Translations under genes and position numbers: made by a program
In this document: in pieces, positions 25,856 through 32,979 of the stretch
Layout: each line of letters starts with the position of its first letter
How positions within the stretch are numbered: position 1 is the stretch's first letter
Assembly (NCBI GenBank): GCA_023455425.1
Contig: JAEYCM010000010.1
Location: forward strand, 1 to 64,000
DNA length: 64,000 nt
From: Bacillota bacterium
GTDB taxonomy: Bacteria; Bacillota; Clostridia; Christensenellales; CAG-138
Direction: 5' to 3'
Notes under the pieces: model-generated
What the model was told of the DNA's origin: nothing
Databases searched by the model: none
What the model saw: the letters and a program-made list of their open reading frames with translations, nothing else

Positions 25856-25872
25856 ATTCGAGTTACTCGAAT
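25856..25872. promoter_or_regulatory. Dyad 2 in the merR intergenic region
   Basis: ATTCGAG-TTA-CTCGAAT, perfect 7-bp arms, 24 bp before the merR start. It differs in sequence from dyad 1, so it may bind another factor or fold in the mRNA. Confidence 0.45.
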
Positions 25873-25896
25873 GCAAGCATTTTTTTGGAGGCCCAT

Positions 25897-26313
25897 ATGT
25901 CAGGATTAACGGTTAAGCAGATTGCGCAAAAATACAACGTATCCGCCCACACCATCCGCTTTTATGACGACGAAGGGTTGTTTCCCGACGTGGTGCGGGA
26001 TGCGCACGGCGCAAGGATATTCACGGAAGCGAATTTGGAGTGGATCTACCTGGTTCTTTGCCTGCGCAGCACGGGGATGTCGGTTGCGGACATCAAGAAT
26101 TTTGTCCGGCTTTGCGGGCAGGGAGACGGCACCATGGCGGAGCGCTATCACATCATATTGTCCCAAAAGAAAAAGGCGGAGCGGGAACTGGAGGAACTTA
26201 AACAGAAGATCGCGGTTTTAAATAAAAAAGAAAAATACTATGAAAACGCGCTGGCGAATAGGGGCGTAGACGCATGCAATCCGCTGACGAAACAGGAACA
26301 GACCGCCGGATGA
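25897..26313 (+). CDS. MerR family transcriptional regulator
   Basis: 138 residues from ATG 25897 with GGAGG upstream. The frame is open further back but has no ribosome site there. The winged HTH is LTVKQIAQKYNVSAHTIRFY-DDEGLFP. A dimerising helix follows (SQKKKAERELEELKQKIAVL). No metal-binding Cys set is seen except one near the end, so it is of the small-molecule or redox type. The divergent Fe-S aldo/keto reductase is the probable target. Confidence 0.9.
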   Translation: MSGLTVKQIAQKYNVSAHTIRFYDDEGLFPDVVRDAHGARIFTEANLEWIYLVLCLRSTGMSVADIKNFVRLCGQGDGTMAERYHIILSQKKKAERELEELKQKIAVLNKKEKYYENALANRGVDACNPLTKQEQTAG

Positions 26314-26429
26314 ATGCTCCTACAAGGCTTAGCTTGAAATGACAGCCCCATTTCTTTTTTTTAAAATATCTGATGATTGGCGCGTATATGGCATATACTA
26401 TTTGGCATAGCGCGTAAGTAGAGGGCAAC

Positions 26430-27512
26430 ATGCGAAATTTTGCCTTGGCCGCCATGATTGCGGGCGCATTTTATTTGTGGCCGCACTTTAAGGGATTGCC
26501 GATATTCAAAAAACTGCAGCCTGGTACCGCCTGGCTGTTTTCTGCGGTTTTGGCTGCGCTGCTGCTTGTGGGGACGGCGTTGTTCCATACCGTTGTGGTC
26601 GGGTTCTTTTTGTACCTCTGCATGTTCTATGTGCTCACCGACGCCGTTTTCTTGGCGCTGCATCTGTTTGCGCGCGGCAAAAAACATACGGTATGGAAGC
26701 GCATTTATGCGGGCGGGCTTCTGCCCGTTGCCGTATCGTTACTCGTCTGTGTCTTGGGCGTGATCAATGCAAAGAACATTGTGGTGACGGAATATGAGGT
26801 AACACTCAACAAGCCGCTCTCCTCCGATGTCCGCATCGCTCTCATCAGCGATATGCATCTGGGTACGGCGATTCAGAAGGAAGATCTCACAGGAATCGTG
26901 GAAAAAGTGAACGCCCTTTCGCCGGACATCATTCTGCTGGGCGGGGATATTTACGAAGAAAGCACCACGAAGCAGGAGCTTGAGGCCTCCTATGCCGCGT
27001 TTTCCGGCCTGACCGCGCCGCTTGGCGTCTATTATGTGCCCGGTAACCATGAGTATGACGCGCAGAGGGACGGCAGGCTCGATTTGATCTCTGTTTTTCT
27101 GAACCTGGAGGCGGCGGGGATTACGCCGCTCAAAGACGAGGCGGTCGATCTGGGTGAATATTATCTCATCGGGCGGGATGATTTCGATTCGTTTACCCGC
27201 GCAAAGCTTGCAACGTTGCTGGAGGATGTGGATCAAACGTTGCCCATCGTGGTGCTGGACCACGAGCCCTTAGAGCTGCGGGAAGCGAAGGAAGCAGAGA
27301 TCGATCTGCAGCTTTCGGGCCATACGCACGCCGGGCAGCTGTTCCCGGGCGGGCAGTTAACGGAATGGTTCGGCATATTTGAATACAGCTATGGATACCA
27401 CCGGGATGGGGAATACCAGATCATTGTAAGCTCCGGCATCGGCGCGTGGGGCTTTCCGATGCGCGTTGGCAGCCCGACGGAGATCGTGCTGGTGACATTA
27501 AAGGGTGCATAA
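26430..27512 (+). CDS. Membrane-anchored metallophosphoesterase (YaeI-like)
   Basis: 360 residues. Four hydrophobic segments fill the first ~130 residues. The catalytic domain has the calcineurin-like motifs in order: ISDMHLG, LLGGDIYEE, PGNHEYDA, then a late GHTHAGQLF. Such proteins bind two metal ions and hydrolyse phosphoesters, often lipid-linked. The start has only a modest ribosome site (GTAGAGGGCAAC). Substrate unknown. Confidence 0.9.
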   Translation: MRNFALAAMIAGAFYLWPHFKGLPIFKKLQPGTAWLFSAVLAALLLVGTALFHTVVVGFFLYLCMFYVLTDAVFLALHLFARGKKHTVWKRIYAGGLLPVAVSLLVCVLGVINAKNIVVTEYEVTLNKPLSSDVRIALISDMHLGTAIQKEDLTGIVEKVNALSPDIILLGGDIYEESTTKQELEASYAAFSGLTAPLGVYYVPGNHEYDAQRDGRLDLISVFLNLEAAGITPLKDEAVDLGEYYLIGRDDFDSFTRAKLATLLEDVDQTLPIVVLDHEPLELREAKEAEIDLQLSGHTHAGQLFPGGQLTEWFGIFEYSYGYHRDGEYQIIVSSGIGAWGFPMRVGSPTEIVLVTLKGA

Positions 27513-27516
27513 AGAT

Positions 27517-27679
27517 GGCGGGACGCTACGAAGTCCCGCCAACGTAAAAAACGAAGAAGCATCCATGTAAATCCGTCCCATTTAACGATTTGTTCGTCTG
27601 ATGGGACACCTTGCGTTCAGGGCTGTTACGCCAGCCCTGAACGGAAAAACTCGCAAAAGTGGCAACGCCACTTTTGCGA
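27517..27679. repeat. Array of four consecutive strong hairpins
   Basis: HP0 27517-27540 GGCGGGAC/GTCCCGCC. HP1 27575-27607 GTCCCAT/ATGGGAC. HP2 27614-27643 CGTTCAGGGCTG/CAGCCCTGAACG, loop TTACGC. HP3 27651-27679 TCGCAAAAGTGGC/GCCACTTTTGCGA, loop AAC. All arms are perfect. HP3 is followed on the minus strand by GTTTTTCC, so it probably terminates the BTAD gene. The others have no T-run and no known role. Confidence 0.75.
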
Positions 27680-27683
27680 CACA

Positions 27684-28892
27684 CTATACTGCCTGTGCTG
27701 CGCGCGGCTGTATGGAGCGTACCTGTGTGGTCAGCGTTACGCCGCTTTCCAGGCACAGTTGCGTGAACTTCTGCTGGATGCGCATGAGCACGATGCTGAT
27801 GTTGATCTCTGTCGCGTTGGGCAGGAGGATCAGCAGCTGCGTGTTGGAGTGCTGGGTCAGCACATCGGACTTTCGCAGGGAAAGCACGCAGGCGCGCTTG
27901 AGCGCGGCCATGACCTGGAACATCTCCTGATCAGAAAGCTCCCGGCTATGGGCAACGATGGTATACATGACCAGCATGCAGGCAACCTGCTCGCGCCGGT
28001 TCTTGCGCTCATGCAGCTGAAAGATCTGGCGGAACACATCCGCCTCGCACAACATGGGGCCCGCCGCCGCTGCCGCGGAGCGAAGGTCGTCCAATACCAT
28101 GCCGATATCCGGACGCTGCGGTTGGGCGGTGGCGCTGATGCTGTGTCCGGCGGCTTTCAATTCCTCGGAGGGCTGCACATCAAGCTCCTTGCTCAACAGC
28201 GCCGTAATGCTTTTATAATGGGACATCGCGCCGTAGCGGTTTCCGCTTGCAAGCATCGCATGGATCATCATGGCGTGGTAATGCTCTTCAAACATATTGT
28301 GCTGCAACGCGGCGGAACAAACGTCGATCACTTCATTATAAAGGTGCTGTTCATAGAGCATGCTGATGTAGCAGTTGATGCAGGAAAAATACTGGCGGCG
28401 GTAATAGGAGGTGAGTGTTTCCACCCACTTCTCGTCCGCAATATCCTCCATATAATCGCCTGTATAAAGTTCCATAATGCGCTGGCAGGCGGACTTCAAT
28501 TCATCGTCCGGCAGGCCGCTTTTGACAAGGCTTGTGAGCTTGTCGAATTCAAAGGCATCCACATTGACGGCGGCCTCGCTGTTCCAGCCATAGGTGCGGT
28601 GCTGGGAGAGGATATAGGGCTGGCCGTATTCGTCCGTTTCCGGCAGCTGCTTTCGTAACCGGTAAATGAGGTTTTGCAGCGCTTTTCGCGGGTTGACGAC
28701 ATCATCCTCCTGCCAAAGCATGTCGATCAGCGCTTCGGATGTGATGAATTTGCCGCGGTTTGCAAGAAAGAAGCGGAACAGCATCCAAAGGCTGTCCGCC
28801 CGTGGGGAGAGGCTGCTGAGCATCATTCCGTCATGTTCGACAAAAAAACCGCCAAAGAGTTTAATGGAAAGTTTTGCGGGAGTGGCCGCCAT
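27684..28892 (-). CDS. BTAD/SARP-type transcriptional regulator with degenerate GGDEF-like tail
   Basis: 402 residues from ATG 28892 (AAGGGGG 7 nt upstream; another ATG lies 18 nt earlier). The N-terminus is an OmpR-like winged HTH (LSIKLFGGFFVEHDGMMLSS; FITSEALIDMLWQEDDVVNP). Then comes the helical bacterial transcriptional activator domain (HLYNEVIDVCSAALQHNMFE; AMSHYKSITALLSKELDVQP). The last ~110 residues (LRKSDVLTQHSNTQLLILLP) resemble a diguanylate cyclase domain in which GGDEF has become SNTQL, so it would be inactive. Target genes are unknown; the cyclic di-GMP riboswitches lie next door. Confidence 0.8.
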   Translation of the reverse strand: MAATPAKLSIKLFGGFFVEHDGMMLSSLSPRADSLWMLFRFFLANRGKFITSEALIDMLWQEDDVVNPRKALQNLIYRLRKQLPETDEYGQPYILSQHRTYGWNSEAAVNVDAFEFDKLTSLVKSGLPDDELKSACQRIMELYTGDYMEDIADEKWVETLTSYYRRQYFSCINCYISMLYEQHLYNEVIDVCSAALQHNMFEEHYHAMMIHAMLASGNRYGAMSHYKSITALLSKELDVQPSEELKAAGHSISATAQPQRPDIGMVLDDLRSAAAAAGPMLCEADVFRQIFQLHERKNRREQVACMLVMYTIVAHSRELSDQEMFQVMAALKRACVLSLRKSDVLTQHSNTQLLILLPNATEINISIVLMRIQQKFTQLCLESGVTLTTQVRSIQPRAAQAV

Positions 28893-29096
28893 GTCATTGC
28901 CCCCTTGCATGAACGTGCATTTGGGAAATATACAAAAAGTTCCTTATTATTATAAGATATACGCCTCATTTTTACAAGAATAGCCGAATGGCTATATTTT
29001 TGGATATTAACAATCGGCTGAGGTATATGCAGTTGCTTTTCCCAGACTAAACCGGATATTTTCTAAATATATTCTGAAAATTTTTTATGATTCCTG

Positions 29097-29125
29097 TTGT
29101 AACTTGCCTATAAATGGTTTATGAT
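29097..29125 (+). promoter_or_regulatory. Promoter of the riboswitch-controlled transglutaminase gene
   Basis: TTGTAA (29097-29102), 17-nt spacer, TATGAT (29120-29125). The predicted leader of about 265 nt contains both cyclic di-GMP aptamers. Confidence 0.6.
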
Positions 29126-29164
29126 GAATGAGAAGAAAAGTAAATATTTGTTGCATACAAACTT

Positions 29165-29243
29165 AAGCGACAAACGGCAAACCCGCCGAAAGGCGGCGAC
29201 GCAAAACTATAGGGCCTGAAATGGCAGCCAGTTACCGAAAGAA
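29165..29243 (+). promoter_or_regulatory. Cyclic di-GMP-I (GEMM-I) riboswitch aptamer, first copy
   Basis: Conserved GEMM-I elements in order: GGCAAACC, a CCGCC-GAAA-GGCGG hairpin, GACGCAAA, CTATAGGGCCT, ATGGCAGCCAG and TTACCGAA. AAACTT (29159-29164) can pair with AAGTTT (29242-29247) as a closing helix, directly before a run of T. The class-I aptamer binds cyclic di-GMP in the junction formed by these elements. Confidence 0.9.
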
Positions 29244-29256
29244 GTTTTTTTGTTGT

Positions 29257-29277
29257 CCTTTTCCAAGGTGGAAAAGG
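29257..29277 (+). other. Hairpin between the two aptamers
   Basis: CCTTTTCC/GGAAAAGG with a 5-nt loop. No T-run follows on the plus strand. It may be part of the expression platform of the first aptamer. Confidence 0.45.
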
Positions 29278-29311
29278 GTGGAAGGTTGGACAAGCCGCAT
29301 GGGTATTCCCC

Positions 29312-29390
29312 AAGCGAAAAATGGCAAACCCGTCGAAAGGCGGCGGCGCAAAGCTATAGGGCCTGAAATGGCAGCCAGCTACCGAAAGGG
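29312..29390 (+). promoter_or_regulatory. Cyclic di-GMP-I riboswitch aptamer, second copy
   Basis: A 79-nt near-duplicate of the first aptamer, offset by exactly 147 nt, with about 8 differences. One falls in the conserved GACGCAAA, which here reads GGCGCAAA. Its 3' end runs into the ribosome site (GAAAGGGG) of the gene starting at 29399, so it probably controls translation. Confidence 0.88.
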
Positions 29391-29398
29391 GTATTTTT

Positions 29399-30298
29399 AT
29401 GAAGAAAGGGTTCCGGAACACCGCGTTCCTGTTGGCTGTGGCGCTAGCTGCATCGTTCCTGCTGCCGCTCACCGCGCTCGCAGCTCCTGCAACATTTGAT
29501 CTTTCCAACGTATCCGCGGGGTACATTACCGTCTATTATGAATCGAATACCGGCAAGGCGCTCAAGGTTGGCATGCGTGACGACGATACCCGCATGATCC
29601 AATACTATGATTATGTCTCCGGAACAAAGGAAAGCTTCCCGTTTCCCGCAGGGGCACAGAACGTATCCGCCTTGCTTTATGAAAACATCAGCGGAAACTC
29701 GTACAAAAAGCTGGAAAGCGTAACGTTTGCGAATACGTCCGCGGTGGCTTCTATACAGCCCATTCCGGCGGCCGGGAACAGTTCTTCCGCATCCGGCGGC
29801 GCTGTAAACCTCCCCTCCAGTGTGACAAAGTATCTGAGCAGCGTTACGGAAATCTCGTTCAGTACGGGGGACAGCGTTTCGAACAAGGCCGCTGAGCTGA
29901 CTGCGGGCAAAAAAACGACGCAGGAAAAGGCAATGGCCATCTACAGTTATATCGTCAAGAACTTCTCATATGACTATGATCTTTACTATGATGTGATTGA
30001 AGGACGGGTCACGCGCTATACGCCCAAGCCCAACTCCATCCTCAAGGCAAAAGAGGGCATCTGCTATGATATCGCCTCGCTGTATGCGGCCATGTGCCGC
30101 AGCGTGGGCATTCCGGCCAAGATGATTAAGGGCGACAGCAAGCCCGCGGGCGGCTACCATGCATGGAACAGCGTGTATAACGACGCGACGGGCGAATGGG
30201 TGTCCATGGATCTTACGCTGGATATGACGGCACGCCGCGGCGGCGCAACCAAATGGAGAACCATTGGAAGCGGATATTCCGCATCCAGTTCGGTATAA
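29399..30298 (+). CDS. Secreted transglutaminase-like (cysteine protease fold) protein under cyclic di-GMP control
   Basis: 299 residues. The signal peptide FLLAVALAASFLLPLTALAA is cleaved near residue 28. Residues ~30-120 form a beta-rich domain (GYITVYYESNTGKALKVGMR). The C-terminal half is a transglutaminase-like domain with a Cys-His-Asp triad: Cys in KEGICYDIASLYAAMCR, His in GGYHAWNSVY, Asp in WVSMDLTLD. Such proteins cleave or cross-link cell-surface proteins. Two tandem cyclic di-GMP aptamers in the leader tie it to the motile/sessile switch. Confidence 0.88.
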   Translation: MKKGFRNTAFLLAVALAASFLLPLTALAAPATFDLSNVSAGYITVYYESNTGKALKVGMRDDDTRMIQYYDYVSGTKESFPFPAGAQNVSALLYENISGNSYKKLESVTFANTSAVASIQPIPAAGNSSSASGGAVNLPSSVTKYLSSVTEISFSTGDSVSNKAAELTAGKKTTQEKAMAIYSYIVKNFSYDYDLYYDVIEGRVTRYTPKPNSILKAKEGICYDIASLYAAMCRSVGIPAKMIKGDSKPAGGYHAWNSVYNDATGEWVSMDLTLDMTARRGGATKWRTIGSGYSASSSV

Positions 30299-30322
30299 GA
30301 GATACCTCTCCTCTAAAGAAAA

Positions 30323-30370
30323 CGGCCGCATCCGAAAAGACGGAGCGGCCGCTTCTTATGTAAGAAGCGG
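30323..30370 (+). terminator. Two overlapping hairpins after the transglutaminase gene
   Basis: Hairpin A, 30323-30351: CGGCCGC plus TCCG with CGGA plus GCGGCCG. Hairpin B, 30349-30370: CCGCTTCTTA/TAAGAAGCGG, followed by ATTTTG. They share three bases, so they compete at their junction. This is probably the 3' end of the transcript. Confidence 0.5.
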
Positions 30371-30454
30371 ATTTTGTCCGGCAAAAAGGGGAAGCACGGG
30401 AAAGATGAAGCGCGATGGCGAGCGGAACGGGCGGGAGAATATGCCCAAAGAACG

Positions 30455-30491
30455 CAAAAAAACTGCCGCAGCGTTTGGGGCTGCAGCAGTT
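30455..30491 (-). terminator. Rho-independent terminator of the zinc-ribbon gene
   Basis: Minus strand AACTGC and GCAGC pair with GCTGC and GCAGTT, followed by seven T, about 60 bp after the stop. Confidence 0.8.
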
Positions 30492-30547
30492 TGGTCTGTT
30501 TGTAATCACCGTTTAACCGCACCCGGCGGATCAAAGGGGATTAGCTG

Positions 30548-30817
30548 TTACCGACGCGCCTGGAAGCAAGCGCTGCAATACACCGGCCTGTCGTTCTTGG
30601 GAACGAACGGGATCTTGGTGGGTGCGCCGCACTGTGCGCAAACGGTATCGTACATTTCACGCTCGCCGCTGCGCTGATTCTTCCTAGAATTGCGGCAGTC
30701 CCTGCAACGCGCGGGCTCGTTCTGGAAGCCCTTTTCCGCATAAAACTCCTGCTCGCCGGCTGTGAATACGAAAGGTGCGCCACAGTCCTTGCATACCAAT
30801 TCTTTGTCCTGGAACAT
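30548..30817 (-). CDS. Zinc-ribbon domain protein
   Basis: 89 residues from ATG 30817 with AAAGGGG upstream. Two ribbons are visible: LVCKDCGAPFVFTAGEQEFY...CRDCRNSRK, and TVCAQCGAPTKIPFVPKNDR...YCSACF. Four CxxC pairs suit two zinc ions. Proteins of this kind are common in Firmicutes but have no assigned function. It lies downstream of a long structured RNA that starts at its own strong promoter. Confidence 0.85.
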   Translation of the reverse strand: MFQDKELVCKDCGAPFVFTAGEQEFYAEKGFQNEPARCRDCRNSRKNQRSGEREMYDTVCAQCGAPTKIPFVPKNDRPVYCSACFQARR

Positions 30818-30839
30818 GTTGTTGTAATCCCCTTTGTTA

Positions 30840-31156
30840 TGGATTTTTATTAGTCCTAAACTTCGGCTGACCTGGTCTTTTCCCCCACACACGCCAACAG
30901 GAAGGTTCGCTCATAGCCATATGAGGCTCCCACTACTGCTTCTCTCAGGATTCAGTTTGATTGGTTTTGCTTCATAGATCTCCCTTGACTGATCGGACAA
31001 GATGTGATTTCTTTTGCTGAACCGTTTCAAATTGTATTCCTGGTTGGGCTTACATCTAGGCCGCACCATGCTCACCGGCGGTTTTACCGGCTTACGTGGA
31101 TCGTTTTGCCTGCGACTGGCTTCGACTTTCAACCACAGACCCGAAATTCAGGTACC
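30840..31156 (-). ncRNA. Large structured non-coding RNA or leader, family not assigned (raiA-type RNA is a candidate)
   Basis: A near-consensus promoter (31163-31191) fires into ~315 nt that encode nothing recognisable but hold self-complementary elements: ACCTGA/TCGGGT (31139-31153), CTCATA/TATGAG with a 4-nt loop (30910-30925), and a long-range pairing of 31052-31057 with 31000-31005. The sequence is rich in unpaired-looking purine motifs typical of structured RNAs. It does not match RNase P RNA, tmRNA, SRP RNA or 6S RNA as I know them. No terminator precedes the zinc-ribbon gene, so it may be a leader of that gene. The raiA suggestion is only a hunch. Confidence 0.55.
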
Positions 31157-31162
31157 TCCATC

Positions 31163-31191
31163 ATTATACATGTGGCCTATCGATTATGCAA
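31163..31191 (-). promoter_or_regulatory. Strong promoter of the structured RNA
   Basis: Minus strand TTGCAT (31186-31191), 17-nt spacer, TATAAT (31163-31168). Confidence 0.75.
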
Positions 31192-31246
31192 CAATTTTTT
31201 TAACAATTTTTTGCTATTGAATTGATTGTGTGGAAAAAGCGACAAT

Positions 31247-31276
31247 ATGCCACAGAAAAATAATCTGTGGTATACT
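31247..31276 (+). promoter_or_regulatory. Promoter of xth with a dyad filling its spacer
   Basis: ATGCCA (31247-31252), 18-nt spacer, TATACT (31271-31276). The dyad CCACAGA-N7-TCTGTGG (31250-31270) overlaps the -35 and fills the spacer, so a regulator bound there would block or distort the promoter. Confidence 0.5.
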
Positions 31277-31312
31277 TAAAATAAGGATTGTAAATTGGGG
31301 GAGGACAAGCGT

Positions 31313-32068
31313 TTGAAGCTGATTTCATGGAACGTGAACGGCCTGCGCGCATGCCTGAACAAAGGGTTTATCTCCTTTGTTGAAGAGGCTCAGGCGGATA
31401 TTATCGCCCTGCAGGAAACGAAAATGCAGCAGGGACAGGCTGAGGTGGACATGCCCGGCTATACGGAATATTGGAACAGCGCCCAAAAGAAGGGGTATTC
31501 CGGAACGGCCGTGTTTACAAAACAGGCGCCCGTTGCGGTGACGACCGGTATTGGCATTGAGGAGCATGATACGGAAGGCCGCGTGCTCACGCTCGAATAC
31601 GAACCGTTCTATTTTGTAAACTGCTATACCCCAAACTCCCAGCGGGAGCTTGCGCGCCTTTCCTACCGCATGCAGTGGGAGGAAGCGTTTTTAGGATATC
31701 TGAAGGCGCTGGATGAAAAGAAGCCCGTCATACTCTGCGGAGATTTGAATGTGGCGCATCAGGAGATCGATATCAAAAATCCGAAAAGCAACCGCATGAA
31801 CGCGGGCTTTACAGATGAGGAACGCGCAAAGATGACGCAGCTTCTTTCCTCCGGCTTTGTGGATACGTTCCGGAGGCTGTATCCGGAGGTGACGGGCGCG
31901 TACAGCTGGTGGAGTTATTTCAGCAATGCGAGGGCAAACAACGTGGGCTGGCGCATCGATTATTTCATCGTTTCCGAGCGGCTGATGCCACGCATTAAGG
32001 ACAGTTTTATTTTGCCCGAGGTCGAAGGGAGCGATCATTGCCCCGTCGGAATTCTGTTGGAGGACTAA
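31313..32068 (+). CDS. xth: Exodeoxyribonuclease III
   Basis: 251 residues from TTG 31313, chosen because GGGGGAGG lies 9 nt upstream and because the family begins KLISWNVNGLRA. Motifs: ISWNVNG, LQETKMQQG (metal-binding Glu), GDLNVAHQEID (Asn/Asp), RIDYF and the terminal GSDHCPV with the catalytic His. It repairs AP sites and removes 3' blocks in DNA. maf follows with no gap (TAA ATG), so the two are one operon. Confidence 0.93.
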   Translation: MKLISWNVNGLRACLNKGFISFVEEAQADIIALQETKMQQGQAEVDMPGYTEYWNSAQKKGYSGTAVFTKQAPVAVTTGIGIEEHDTEGRVLTLEYEPFYFVNCYTPNSQRELARLSYRMQWEEAFLGYLKALDEKKPVILCGDLNVAHQEIDIKNPKSNRMNAGFTDEERAKMTQLLSSGFVDTFRRLYPEVTGAYSWWSYFSNARANNVGWRIDYFIVSERLMPRIKDSFILPEVEGSDHCPVGILLED

Positions 32069-32635
32069 ATGCGGATCATACTCGCATCGCAATCCCCGCG
32101 CAGGCGGGAACTGTTAGAAATGCTCCAGATTCCTTATGAAGCCATCGTCAGCGAGGTAGAGGAAACCGTACCGGAGGACATTGCGCCGGGCGCATTGGTC
32201 GAAGCGCTTGCGTTGCAAAAAGCGCAGGCTGTATTCGCGCAATATCCCGAAGCCTGCGTCATTGGCGCGGATACCATCGTGTATATTGACGGCGAGATTG
32301 TCGGCAAGCCAAAAGACGACGCGGATGCCGCAAAGATTCTTGGAAAACTTCAAGGACGTTCCCATGAGGTGTATACGGGCGTTGCGGTGCTTACTCCATC
32401 GGGAACGCAAGTAGAGTGCGACGTGACCCGCGTGACGTTTGCGCCCATGACGGAGCGCGAAATTTCCTGGTATGTCGCAACCGGGGAACCGTGGGATAAA
32501 GCTGGGGCATACGGCATACAGGGGCCGGGCGGCATATTTGTAAACCGCGTGGAAGGGAATTATTTCACCGTCATCGGCATGCCGCTGCCGCTTTTGTACC
32601 GCATGCTGGCGAAGGCGGGAGCCTTGGTAATATAA
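32069..32635 (+). CDS. maf: Maf-family nucleotide pyrophosphatase
   Basis: 188 residues. The N-terminal signature LASQSPRRRELLEMLQI, the central GADTIVYIDGEIVGKPKD and the late AGAYGIQGPGGIFV are the Maf motifs. Maf enzymes hydrolyse non-canonical or pyrimidine nucleoside triphosphates to monophosphates. The ATG directly follows the xth stop, so it depends on coupled translation. Confidence 0.93.
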   Translation: MRIILASQSPRRRELLEMLQIPYEAIVSEVEETVPEDIAPGALVEALALQKAQAVFAQYPEACVIGADTIVYIDGEIVGKPKDDADAAKILGKLQGRSHEVYTGVAVLTPSGTQVECDVTRVTFAPMTEREISWYVATGEPWDKAGAYGIQGPGGIFVNRVEGNYFTVIGMPLPLLYRMLAKAGALVI

Positions 32636-32649
32636 GCGGAGGGGGAAAC

Positions 32650-32979
32650 ATGGAAACGCTCGCGAACTTTTCGGGCGGAGGCATTTGCCTGCTGCTGGCG
32701 TTCATCATGCTGCGCTTTAAGGCGGTGAACCTCATCGCCGGTTATAATACGGCAAAGCAAGAAGAGAAAGACAAGTATGATAAAGATCAGCTTTGCAGGT
32801 ATACGGGAGTTATGATGCTGGCTATGGGCGCGGCGCTTGTAATTGGCGGCTTTCTTTACCTGTTGTTGCGGCAGGTGCTGGTGATCCCGGTTTCATGGGG
32901 AATATTCCTGGTTATTACACTGGGCGGCGTGCTTTATCTGAACATAAGCAAGTGCTGTTATAAAGACGAGTACAAATGA
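32650..32979 (+). CDS. DUF3784-type small membrane protein
   Basis: 109 residues after GGAGGGGG. Three membrane segments are visible (GGICLLLAFIMLRF; MMLAMGAALVIGGFLYLLL; SWGIFLVITLGGVLYLNI), with AGYNTAKQEEKDKYDKDQLC between the first two. This layout is typical of DUF3784. No function is known. Its stop overlaps the uvrC start (ATGA). Confidence 0.75.
   Translation: METLANFSGGGICLLLAFIMLRFKAVNLIAGYNTAKQEEKDKYDKDQLCRYTGVMMLAMGAALVIGGFLYLLLRQVLVIPVSWGIFLVITLGGVLYLNISKCCYKDEYK

Noticed and set aside
29165..29390. Considered as a CRISPR-like or mobile repeat because of two near-identical 79-nt units
   Set aside because: Two units only, and each shows the conserved cyclic di-GMP-I aptamer elements.
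29119..29526. 135-codon minus-strand frame over the riboswitch region
   Set aside because: It reads through both aptamers in antisense; the repeated peptide in it merely mirrors the aptamer duplication.
30911..31132. 73-codon minus-strand frame inside the structured RNA
   Set aside because: No ribosome site, basic low-quality composition, and the region behaves like structured RNA; the frame is probably fortuitous.
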